Part shown: positions 13,581-23,211 of the stretch, piece after piece
Layout of the letters: each line of letters begins with the position of its first letter
Position numbering within the stretch: position 1 is the stretch's first letter
Source of the DNA: Volvox africanus
Taxonomy: Eukaryota > Chlorophyta > Chlorophyceae > Chlamydomonadales > Volvocaceae
DNA length: 64,000 nt
Direction of reading: 5' to 3'
Assembly: GCA_030268105.1 (NCBI GenBank)
Contig: BSDZ01000015.1
Location: 2,631,501 to 2,695,500 of the forward strand
Notes under the pieces: model-generated
Seen by the model: only the letters and a program-made list of their open reading frames with translations
Database searches by the model: none
Told to the model about the DNA's origin: nothing
Translations under genes and position numbers: made by a program

Positions 13581-13823
13581 TACCGTACCCCAAAACGGAA
13601 GGTAGCTATATATGTGGGGGCTCAGGACCCATCACTGATGGACGAGCACTTGCAGGGCATGGTGCATGGATGGCGGCATATATATGCCCAGGCACGCACG
13701 TGCCAAAGAAAACAATCTTCACAGCAGTTAGCCAAAACGGCCATGCATTTGCAAGCAACAATCCTGCACCTACGGACACCTTTGCAGAGCACCGCTGGGT
13801 GGCAAGGGAGGAGGTGAGTCAAG
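13581..13823 (+). repeat. 243-bp repeat R, left copy
   Basis: By eye about 90% identical to 24747-24989, and the same length. Both copies are in the same orientation and flank the retroelement cluster. It includes the words ACGGAAGGTAGCTA, CATCACTGATGGACGAG and CATGCATTTGCAAGCAAC and ends GGTGAGTCAAG. No convincing protein is encoded. It may be the end of an older mobile element or a segmental duplication. Confidence 0.85.
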
Positions 13824-14052
13824 CTTGGTATCGGCTGTCGTTGTGTTGACGCAACGGTGCCCATCACCTGGTGGGTTCCAGGGACACCTTCTAGTCCATA
13901 AGGGCGTGGGTTCAAATTCCATCCTCATCAGGATTTTCATCGTGCTCCAGTCAGTGTGGAGTGGAGAGATACATGCATGCATAGGCTGTGGGCTGTCATG
14001 GACTTAGGGCGTGTGGCTACTCCTGGGCCGTTCTTTCGTAGCTCCACACATG

Positions 14053-14100
14053 GAATCGAAGGAATCCTATCATAGCGTATCATTTTCACCGCATCATGTA
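14053..14100 (+). repeat. 48-bp direct repeat, copy 2
   Basis: Second copy of the 13103-13150 repeat. Its last base is immediately followed by the TGTTGTA terminus of LTR A. Confidence 0.85.
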
Positions 14101-14538
14101 TGTTGTACCACGATTCGATCGCTACCCACACTGAGGTAGACTCGAGTCCACCAAAGTATGAGCAAATATGGCATAAGCATACTAGTGTGATATATCCACA
14201 TATATCTAGGTAGATTAGCATCCCGCACCATTACTGGTGACATCGCGCTGTCAGTCAAATATGTTTGACTTGGGGTCAACACTGATGCACGACACCATTG
14301 TGGTGTAATCTATCAAGTAATAATATTTGATATATTATTACATCATTCATATCATGAATCAGGCGTGCATGCAAAAATGTGATGATTGTAATGGTTAGTC
14401 AGCAACCGAATATCGATATTCGGATCTTCACACCTTGCACACGTTGCATCCATTTATCCCATGAATTACACGATAATCAGAGGAGTGCTCTGATAGTACT
14501 CACACTTGGGATCGGGATCCAGTGTGACTTGTACTGCA
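14101..14538 (+). repeat. LTR A, 5' half of a gypsy LTR
   Basis: Begins TGTTGTACCACG and parallels the first 438 bases of LTR B. It stops exactly where LTR B starts, as if LTR B had integrated into it or replaced the remainder. Confidence 0.85.
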
Positions 14539-15341
14539 TGTTGTACACCTGTTCGATCACCGTCCATGCCAAAGTAGGCTTGAGTTTACCAAAGCATGGA
14601 TAAACATGGTATGAGCATACTAGCGTGATATATTCGTGTATATCTAGCTAACTTAGCATTTCACATCACCATTTGTGACATTGTGCTGTCAGTCAACATG
14701 TTTGACTCGAGATCGGCACCGGTGCATGACACCATTATGGCATAATACATCAGGTAATAATATTTCAAATATTATTACATCATTTGTATCATAAACCAGA
14801 CGCGTATGCAGAAATGCGACGATCACGATGGTTGGTCGGCAACCGAATATCAATATTCGGATCTTTGCATCCTGCATACGTTGCATCCATTAATATCATG
14901 AATTACGCGATAATCAGGAGAGTGCTCTGATAGTACTCACACTTGGGATCGGGATCCAGTGTGATTTGTACTGCACATCGGCATCACGTGCATGATAGGT
15001 GTGAGGACGGCTGCCTAGAGACCGAAGTCGGCTCGACACCACTTTGGATAAGTACTCACATACTTAACTCCATGCCATTCGCATACGTACGTTATATCCA
15101 TTTGTTATCGGCCTGAGCTATTTCGGCATATCACCATCAGCCGTATGATGAACGCTGCCCGCGGGGTCTGATGGCCTACTCCTCCTGTACATTGTAATCG
15201 CTGTTGCATCACTCGCATCAAAGTGCTTTGCTGTTCGTAAGCACGTGGCACTATAATCTAACTCCCAGACGTGCAGATAGAGTGTATGAGTGCAGAAGGA
15301 GAGAAGATAGAGTGCATGAGTGAAGAAGGAGAGATACAACA
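14539..15341 (+). repeat. LTR B, full 5' LTR of the gypsy element
   Basis: About 803 bp, starting TGTTGTACAC and ending GATACAACA. A possible primer-binding site, TGGTAGCAAGACGG, begins just after it (about 15345), vaguely like the 3' end of initiator tRNA-Met. It shares long blocks with the LTRs at 16539-17351 (inverted) and 19923-20737. Confidence 0.88.
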
Positions 15342-15409
15342 AATTTGGTAGCAAGACGGTTCCATTCACGGGCTGTCTCATTGCCCCTCATCGGAAGTAG
15401 GTTCTCACG

Positions 15410-16538
15410 ATGGCGAGCGACGGCGACGATCGCTGCAGTCTGCTAGATACTTTCGCCAAGGATCTTGGCCACGCCATATTGGACGCCGCCGCTTCCGGTT
15501 TGTAACCATTGCTGTTTATCGTTGAATAGTTGATGTGTTTTCCTTGCGAGCCTGTATCACGAGTTGCAGGTGAACGTACACCATCACTGGACACGGTGTT
15601 GGTCGGGCAGTACCAAAACTCCAAGCAAATCAAGGCATTAATTGCACGCACTTCAGAGATTAAAGACGGCTTGACAGATTACATCGCGTCTCTCATCTGC
15701 CTACTTGGGAGAATGTCGGAAGGTGAAGTGAACGAATAAGTTTGTATTCTAGATTTTAGCGAACGTTCCCACACACTTTTTCACTACAAGCGTGAGTCTA
15801 CGTATCATGTCCTTGCAAGAGGATATCTCTCTCCTAGACATGGCTAATCGGGCTAATGGAAACACCGCCCGTGGAGCCGCGAAGACCAAACCGAGTGTTA
15901 CCAATTTCCGTGTACCACAAGGCCCTAACTCTTGCCCGGAGTTTCACCATCCAGTCCAGGACCCCCCCCATAACGACCGCTTCTGATGGAAACACTGGGG
16001 TTTCACGTAACCCAATGCTCTTTCCGTCACAAGGACTTGTGAACGGCGATGAAATGATCAGTTTCTTCGTCCCAACACCACGATTATACATTCCTTATGA
16101 TGTGGAACCAAGAATCGCTGCAAGCACAACCCATTCTTATCTGCGTGATGCTAAGAGGTACTTGCAGATGGTGTGAGGCGGCGTACACGATGAGGTGAAA
16201 TGTCTCTTCATTGAAACCACCCTCGGGGGTATAGCAAAGGAGTGGTACGATCATTGGTCCACCATGCACGAGCAATTTACATTTGACGAGCTGACCGCTG
16301 CCCTACTCACCTGCTTCGCCCTGGGGGACCAGTCACAAGTTGCCGTGATACACCAAGAACTGGCCTCAGGTACCTATCGTATGTGGTCGAATGAATCGGT
16401 GGAGGCCTACCAGTCACGTTTCGAGGCTCTGATGGCACCAGTAATCGGTTTTACAGAAAGGGACTACATTTACTGGTTTCAACAAGGTATTTCAGACACG
16501 TTAGCCTGAGAAAGTACTGCCGACTTGATGTTAGCTGG
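15410..16538 (+). pseudogene. gypsy gag remnant
   Basis: An ATG at 15410 opens a short frame closed by TAA. The recognisable Retrotrans_gag domain runs in one frame from about 15856, with the core (IETTLGGIAKEWYDHW, then FQQGIS) at 16195-16509. That frame is broken by TGA at 16174 and 16507. The reading is cut off at 16538 by the inverted LTR. No zinc knuckle is seen. The product would have been the capsid protein of the particle. Confidence 0.8.
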
Positions 16539-17351
16539 TGTTGTATCCTTCTTCGCTCATGCACTAGATCTGCACGTCTGAGTGTTAGATACAAGTGTCT
16601 CGTGCTTACGAACAGCAAAGCACTTTGATGCGAGCAATGTGACAGTAGAAGACCTCAGAGCAAGGAAAGATTCAACTTACAACAATCCTCAATTACAGAA
16701 TGGTAGTCTGCCGTCAGACCCCGTGGGCAGCGTTCATCATACGGATGAAGATGGTATGCTAGAATAGCTCAGGCCGATAATACATGAGTATAACGCATAA
16801 ATGTCAATGAGATAGAGTTAAGTTCGCGAGTACTTATCCGAAGTAGTGTCGAGCCGACTTCGGTCTCTAGGCGGCCGTCCTCGCACCTATCATGCTCGTG
16901 ATACCCATGTGCAGTACAAATCACACTGGATCCCGATCCCAAGTGTGAGTACTATCAGAGCACTCTCCTGAATATCGCGTAATTCATGAGTTATATATAT
17001 GAATGCAACGTATGCATGGTGCAAAGGTCCGAATATCAGTATTCGGTTGCCAACTAACCATCGTGATCGTCACATTTCCGCATACGTGCCTGATTCATGA
17101 TACGAATGATGTTATAATATTTGAAATATTATTACTTGATAGATTATGCCATAATGGTGTCGTGCATCAGTGTCGACCTCGAGTCAAACATGTTTGACTG
17201 ACAGCGCGATGTCACGAGTGATGATGCGGAATGCTAATCTAGCTAGACATACGCGAATATATCACACTAGCATGCTCAAGTCATGTTTGCTCACACTTCG
17301 GTAGACTTGGGTCTACTTCGGCATGGGTGGTGATCAAACTGTGCTACAACA
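16539..17351 (-). repeat. Complete LTR in inverted orientation
   Basis: Read on the minus strand it starts TGTTGTAGCACAG (17351) and ends near GATACAACA (16539). It is about 813 bp, with both TGTTGTA/TACAACA termini. It is the 3' LTR of a minus-strand element, because integrase C-terminal sequence lies directly upstream of it on the minus strand. Confidence 0.85.
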
Positions 17352-17998
17352 ATTATCCCCCCTCCCATATGCAGCGTCCTCGCTGCATTGTATAGCATCG
17401 ACTGCAGAGATCATTGGGTTTGTGTGGCACGTAGACGAGCTTCCTCAAGTAGGGGCTTCATATCCGGCGAGAAGTTGCGCATCGGCTCCCATGAGTTGTG
17501 CTTGCTAAAAGATAACCAGTCCACTTGACCAGGTACTCGTGTCCCATCCTCTTGCGTGGGTGTCGACCTACGCGTTGAGCCCGATTATCAATCAGTTCCA
17601 CATCGTAAACCTTTTGCTTGCCTGCAATCCAGGTCTCGGGACCAGGTTCAATTATTGCAGGGGCATCGGTGTTATTGGAAACGGGTGCCGTGCCACGATA
17701 GGGACGAATAAGAGAAACATGAAACGTGGGATGAATATTCATGTCAGAGGGTAGGGATAGCTCCACAGCTACGTTCCCTACCATGCGTACAACGGGATAT
17801 GGACCGATCCAGTGAGGTAACAATTTTCGGGAGCCTTCAGAAAGCGAACGTAGGTTCTTAGTGCTCAGTAAAACCATTTGTCCTTCCCAAAATGTTACGT
17901 CTCGTTTGGATTTATTGTAGTAGTCCGTTGTCCGTTGCTGTGCCGCATCCAGGCATGCCTTCGCATCTGTCATACGGGGTAGAAACGACGCTTCCCTT
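17352..17998 (-). pseudogene. Integrase C-terminus and chromodomain fragment of an inverted gypsy element
   Basis: The minus-strand open frame 17973-17458 gives the integrase tail (DAAQQRTTDYYNKSKRDVTF) and continues through HPTFHVSLIRPY to EYLVKWTGY, the start of a chromodomain. A one-base shift then moves the rest of the chromodomain (NSWEP) into another frame. It parallels 19290-19850 on the plus strand. Here the KSKRDVTF arginine codon is intact, whereas the plus-strand copy has TGA. The upstream boundary near 17998 is an abrupt junction with plus-strand RNase H sequence. Confidence 0.85.
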
Positions 17999-19922
17999 CA
18001 TGGAAGCGGCGCTGTATTGTTGCAGGAAGGACGACCGATCACCTTCACGAGTAAGAAATTCTCGGGTGCGGAGACCCAATACACTACCGGAGAGCAGGAG
18101 CTGTTGGCAGTTCTACATGCTCTAAAGGAAAGGCGTTGTTACCTTGAAGGCCGTCCTTTCACACTGAAGACCGATCACAAACCGCTGACATTTTTACAAA
18201 GTGTCCCCACGCTCAACTGACGACAAGCAAGGTGGATGGAATATCTATCTCGTTTCGACTGACATGGGAATACATCACCGGCAAAATTAATATCGCTGAC
18301 GCCCTCAGTTGACACCCGTCATTACACGCTGCGATTTTAGCAGCGCCGATCACACGTTCACGCAGCCAGGAGGTGCCGGTAGCATCGGACCTTGCAGAGC
18401 GACTCAAGGTGGTGTATGAAGTAGATTCATGGTTTGCTACACCAAGTAATGTGGAACATCTACGCAAGCGAAACGATCTTTGGTTGCAGATGGATGGCTC
18501 GACAACACAAATCGTCGTGCCGAACGACGACGCCCGGCGCTACGATATTCTTGCTCGGTTCCACGAGGATCCGTTAGCAGGACATCCTGGAAGCACGTGA
18601 TTGGCAGAGTTAGTGCGATGCTCGTTCTGGTGGCCGCATGTGGTGAAGGATGCGGAAAACTTCGTGCAAAGGTGCAGTTTATGTCAGCATAATAAAGCAC
18701 TATCTGGTAAGGGCCAGGGTTTATTACAACCTTTACCTATACCAGATGCCCCTTGGGAAAGTGTTTCAATGGACTTCATAGTCGCGCTGCCCAAAACTGA
18801 GGGGGGATACGACTCGGTGTTCGTTATGGTCGATTGATTGACCAAAATGGTTCACTTAGCTCCCTGCACCTCGTCTTGCACCGCTGAGCAAACAGCACAA
18901 TTATTTTTTGATAATGTGGTCCGATTGCATGGCGTTCCTAAAAATGTGATATCAGACCGCAGCGGTCAATTCACGTCTAAGTTTTGGGAAGCGCTATGTG
19001 AACTCGTCGGTATGCGCATTCATTTGAGCACAGCATATCATCCACAATCTGATGGGCAAACCGAACACACCAATCGCACGTTGGGCGATATGTTACGAAA
19101 TTTCGCGGGACACACACCCTCCGTCTGGGATACGTTTCTGACTTCAGCAGGATTTGCGCTTAACAACGCTGTTAACTGCTCTACAGGTCAGAGCCCCTTC
19201 TTTCTGAATTATGGATTCCATCCCGCGCTACCCATGTGGCGAGAGTTGGAAGTAAATATCCCTGCGGCTAAAACCTTTGCCAAGTCGTTCCTATCCCGCA
19301 TGACAGACGCGAAGGCATGTTTGGATGCAGCACAACAACGGACGACGGACTACTATAATAAATCCAAATGAGACGTAACATTTTCGGTGGGACAAATGGT
19401 TTTATTGAGCACTAAGAACTTACGTTCGCTCGCCGATGGTTCCCGAAAATTGTTACCTCGCTGGATTGGTCCATACCCCGTTGTATGCATGGTAGGAAAC
19501 GTAGCCGTGGAGCTATCTCTACCCTCTGGCATGAATATTCACCCCACATTTCATATCTCCCTTATTCGCCCCTATTGCGGCACGGCACCCATTCCAAATG
19601 ACACTGATGCCCATGCAGTGATGGGCCCCGGTCCCGAGACCTGGATCGCAGGCAAGCAAAAGGTGTACCATGTGGAACGGATACTGGATTATCGGGTTCA
19701 ACATGTAGGTCGACATCAACGCAAGCGGACGGTACAGGAGTACCTGGTCAAATGGACTGGCTATTCTAGCGAGCATAACTCTTGGGAGCCGACGCGCAAT
19801 TTCTTGCCAGAAATGGAGCCCCTATTGGAGGAAGCTCGTCTACGTGCCACACACACCCAATCATCTCTGCAGTCAATGCTGTACGGTGCAGTAAGGATGC
19901 TGCATACGGGAGGGGGGATAGT
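17999..19922 (+). pseudogene. gypsy pol remnant: RNase H, integrase, chromodomain
   Basis: The RNase H part (ITFTSKKFSGAE, then TDHKPLTFL) is at 18017-18220. It is followed by an integrase zinc-binding region (FWWPH, CSLCQHNK) at 18601-18700. The catalytic core follows, with DFIVALP, SDRSGQF and a downstream Glu region (AYHPQSDGQTEHTNR) at 18770-19080. The C-terminal domain is at 19390-19600 and the chromodomain (EYLVKWTGYSSEHNSWEP) at 19740-19800. TGA codons interrupt the frame at 18218, 18310, 18598, 18835 and 19369, and one base is lost near 18258. Several stops fall where relatives have Arg, so CGA to TGA change is the simple reading. No reverse transcriptase precedes it. Confidence 0.87.
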
Positions 19923-20737
19923 TGTTGTACACGGGTTCGATCACTGCTTATGTCAAAATAGGCTCGTTTTCATCTAAGCATGGCTGGATGTGTTATTAGC
20001 ATTTTAGCATGATATATTCGAATATATCTAGCTAATGTAGCACGCCGCATTATCATTCACGACATCGCGCTGTCGGTCATCATGTTTGACTCGAGGCTGA
20101 TATCAATGCGTGAATCCACTATTGGCATAATATATCACGTAATAATATTTCAAATATTATTACCTCATTCGTATCATGAACCACACGCGTATGCGGAAAC
20201 GGGATGATTGTGATGGTTGGGTCGGCAATCGAATATCGATATTCGGACCTTCGCATGTTACATACGTTGCATCCATTAACATCACGGATTACGCGATATT
20301 TAGGACAGTGCTACAATAGTACTCACACTTGAGATCGGAATCCAGTGAGACTTGTACTGCACATTGGTATCACGAACGTGATAGGTGCGAGGACGGCCAC
20401 CTAGAGACCAAAGTCGGCTCGAAGCTACTTCGGATTAAGTACCCACGTACTTAACTCAACCTGATTCCCACACATACGATATAATCATTTATTATCGGCC
20501 TGAGCTATCCTGGCATACCATTTCCAGCCGTGTGATGAACCCTGCCCGCGGGGTCTGATGGCAGACTACCATCTTGCAATCGAAGATGATTGTAAGTTGA
20601 ATCTTTCCTTATTGACAAGTCTTCCGCTGTCACACTGCTTGCATTGATTCATCTTGCTGTTCGTAAGCATGATGCACATGTAGCTAACACTCAGACGTGC
20701 AGATGCAGTGCATGATTGAAGAAGGAAGGATATAACA
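19923..20737 (+). repeat. LTR C, 3' LTR of the gypsy element
   Basis: About 815 bp from TGTTGTACACGG to TATAACA. It is closely related to LTR B but has indels in the 3' third. The chromodomain reading frame runs into its first 55 bases. Confidence 0.85.
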
Positions 20738-20743
20738 CTTGCG

Positions 20744-21079
20744 GACAGCAGAAGAGTTCAGAGCAAGAAGAGACTCAACTTACCACGAAATATGGATACC
20801 AATGCGTAGTCGGCCGTCAGACCCAGTGGGTAGCATTCATCATACGGCTGATGGCGATATGCGTAATTAGCTTGGGCAGATAATAGATGGCTAAAGCGTA
20901 TATTTATACTGTTGTGGAGATAAGTACACGAGTACTTATCCAAGGTATTATCCAATCAGACGTCGTTGTCTACGCGGCCATCCTCGCACCTATAATGCTC
21001 GCGATACCAATGTGCAGTACAAGTCACACTGGATCACCGATCCCAAGTGTGGGTACCTTCAAAGCACACCTCTGATATT
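20744..21079 (-). repeat. Inverted partial gypsy LTR (fragment D)
   Basis: Reverse-complement match to the 3' half of the LTRs. Its last 76 bases (21004-21079) match the reverse complement of 24599-24674 with one mismatch, closer than either is to LTR A, B or C. Confidence 0.8.
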
Positions 21080-21113
21080 CGCAAATATTATTGAATCAAC
21101 CCCCTATATATAT

Positions 21114-21545
21114 ATGGGTCTGAATCAGAGTTGGTTGGCAGTGGTTTCCAATACTCATCGCACCTTGCATTATAATATGAACTGGCTCCGGGAGCTGATA
21201 TCCGCCCGCATAAATTGCATTATTGAGTTTTCTTCGCGTGGTAGGGACGGCCTTGTGGCTCTGCACCATCGTTATTTTGCCACGGCAGAATGTGCAGTTC
21301 ATGATGATGTTCTGCGGGAATATGATGATGAGTTTGCCCGTGCCCGCCAGAAGGTTTCCTTAAAGTATCTCGCAGAGGAGCACAAGACTCGTACTGGTGG
21401 CAATACTGGAGTTCTCCTTTTTAATGGCACTCGCCAACGCCGGGGGCGTGGTGGTGGTTTTGCAGGGCGTGGTTTCCCGCCCAATCGTGCCTCTGCTGCG
21501 GTAGGGAGCTCCACCTCGGGTGCTAGTGCCCCGGGGCAGAATTGA
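21114..21545 (+). CDS. DIRS-like element ORF1, Gag-like, 5' end uncertain
   Basis: The frame is open from 21012, but only the part after about 21114 looks element-derived, so the start is a guess (ATG at 21114 or 21177). It has a charged helical middle (REYDDEFARARQKV) and a C-terminal RGRGGGFAGRG stretch typical of nucleic-acid-binding Gag tails. No zinc finger is seen. It ends 14 bases before the next ORF. The N-terminus may be truncated by the flanking LTR fragment. Confidence 0.55.
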   Translation: MGLNQSWLAVVSNTHRTLHYNMNWLRELISARINCIIEFSSRGRDGLVALHHRYFATAECAVHDDVLREYDDEFARARQKVSLKYLAEEHKTRTGGNTGVLLFNGTRQRRGRGGGFAGRGFPPNRASAAVGSSTSGASAPGQN

Positions 21546-21559
21546 AGTAGTTTTGGAAC

Positions 21560-22408
21560 ATGAGCCCCCCTTTGCATGCTCGAGTTCAAGCACACCTAGC
21601 GGCTTGGAAGGCTATTGGGGCGGACACTCGGACGCTACATGTGCTGAAGCAGGGGGTTCCAGTGGAGTTTCGTAATGGTTGTCCGCCCCCTGCCTTTGAT
21701 CTCCGGAGTTTTCCGGTCTCGGAGATACAGAAACGGTGGTGGCAGGAGGTAGAAGAAACCCGCCTCATTGCTCTTGGGACCATCTCCCGTGTGGACCCCT
21801 CACGGACGGTTGAGCATGTGGTTAATGCCTTTTGTGTGCCAAAGCAGGGTAGTGCTTCCTGGCGCCTTGTTGTCAACCTTAAGCGGATGAACATTGCGCA
21901 GAAGGCTCATAAGTGCCGTTATGAATCCCTCCGTACCCTACGTCGTATGGGCATTCAGAATTCGTGGATGATCAAGGTGGATTTAGCTGATGCCTTTTAC
22001 CATATTCCCATCCGTCCTGTGGATCGGCGTTTCTTTACCTTCCGCTTCTGCGACACTCTGTATGAGATGAATGCCCTACCCATGGGTTGGTTGAATAGTC
22101 CTTACTGGTTCACGAAGATTATGCGGAATGTAGTGCGTTTCTGGAGGGATCCTATTGCAGCGGTCGGTGGCAAGAAATGTCGGGTTACACCTCTCATGCC
22201 GCCGCATCAGTTTTTCCCAACATGTGGCAGTGGACGACCAGCCCGTCTTGGAGCTCGGGTTCTACCCTACCTGGACGACTTTCTTTTCGTTTTCTCTTCC
22301 AAGGAGCAGGTTGGTCAGGCCATATTCGTCTATCACGTGGTTCCCTTCTGGATCTTGACTGGTGGGCTGATATCCCAACGCGGAATTGCTCTGCCGCTAT
22401 TCACATAG
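21560..22408 (+). pseudogene. DIRS-like reverse transcriptase, truncated
   Basis: RT fingers and palm are clear: SWRLVVNLKRMN, KVDLADAFYHIPI, then the FTFR and ALPMGWLNSPYWF region, then the catalytic YLDDF at about 22270. After YLDDFLFVFSSKEQ the expected thumb/connection of about 150 residues is missing. The frame then runs out of register into the RNase H region and stops at 22408. A deletion plus frameshift is inferred, so the RT is probably inactive. Confidence 0.8.
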
Positions 22409-23211
22409 GGCCTGCCGCGGTGGACTTGTCTGTTGATGCATCCCGTCACTCCTGGGGTGCAACACTACATGGTCGGATAGCTCGAGGTTATTGGTCCTCT
22501 AACGACTACCTGGCGCATATTAATTGGAAAGAGCTGCGTGCTGTTCGTCATGCCTTGGAGTCGTTTCTTCCTTATGTCACCCAGCGGGTTGTGCTTATCA
22601 GGGAGGATAACACTTGCACGCAGGCAGTTTTGGGACGTCTGTCTTCTAGGTCCCCGTGTTTGCATGAGGAAATGAGGTGTTTATGGAGTTTCCTGCAGGA
22701 ACATAGCATTATCCTCCAGGTGGAACGGGTAGATAGTGCGGAGAATGAGGCAGATGCAGCTTCTTGTTGGATAGATCGGGATGATTATCGTTTGCACCCT
22801 CACCTTTTTCAGCTTATTGAGAACCGTTTTGGTCCGCATGACGTGGACTTATTTGCCTCGCATATCAACGCGCAGCTGCCTTGCTTCTTCTCACGGCATC
22901 ATTGCCCGGGTTCATCGGGTGTGAACGCACTTTTACAACCTTGGACTGGGCACAACGCTTACGGTTGCCCACCCCTGGACCCGGACTTTTTGATGGCCGT
23001 GGTGCAGAAGGTCCGAGAAGAGCAGGCATGTGTCACCCTGGTGGTCCCCTACTGGACGGCTCAACCTTGGTGGCAGCAACTCATGGAGCTAGCAGTGGAC
23101 CTGGTTTTCCTCCCATCCAACACCGTGCTGTTTGCTCCTGGGATGGGAGGTTCGAGCACCTTCCTTCCTCCTCCGAGTTGGCAGGTCGTAGCAGTATGGG
23201 TGCAGTGGTAG
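22355..23211 (+). CDS. DIRS-like RNase H and downstream domain, frame-shifted from the RT
   Basis: Begins around WWADIP. It contains an RNase H fold with VDASRHSWGA, INWKELRAV, REDNTCTQA and AENEADAAS. Next comes the block DVDLFASHINAQLPCFFSR, then LVVPYWTAQPWW, which commonly follows RNase H in DIRS-like elements. The frame is shifted relative to the RT ORF. TAG at 23209-23211 ends it 16 bases inside the recombinase ORF. Confidence 0.75.

Larger units (their letters stand above)
14101..20737 (+). mobile_element. Decayed Ty3/gypsy (chromovirus-type) LTR retrotransposon with an inverted fragment inside
   Basis: The left LTR is 14539-15341 and the right LTR is 19923-20737. Between them lie a broken gag (15410-16538) and an RNase H-integrase-chromodomain block (17999 onward). 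A truncated same-strand LTR precedes it (14101-14538). The 3' end of an oppositely oriented relative sits in the middle: complete inverted LTR 16539-17351 plus inverted integrase C-terminus 17352-17998. No protease or reverse transcriptase core was found in either orientation. The LTRs end in TGTTGTA / TACAACA. The C-terminal chromodomain places it with chromoviruses. It is not autonomous. Confidence 0.85.

Noticed and set aside
18835..18837. TGA in integrase as possible programmed readthrough or recoding
   Set aside because: Several other TGAs and a frameshift occur in the same pol, RT is absent, and an inverted copy keeps the Arg codon at 19369. Decay is simpler.
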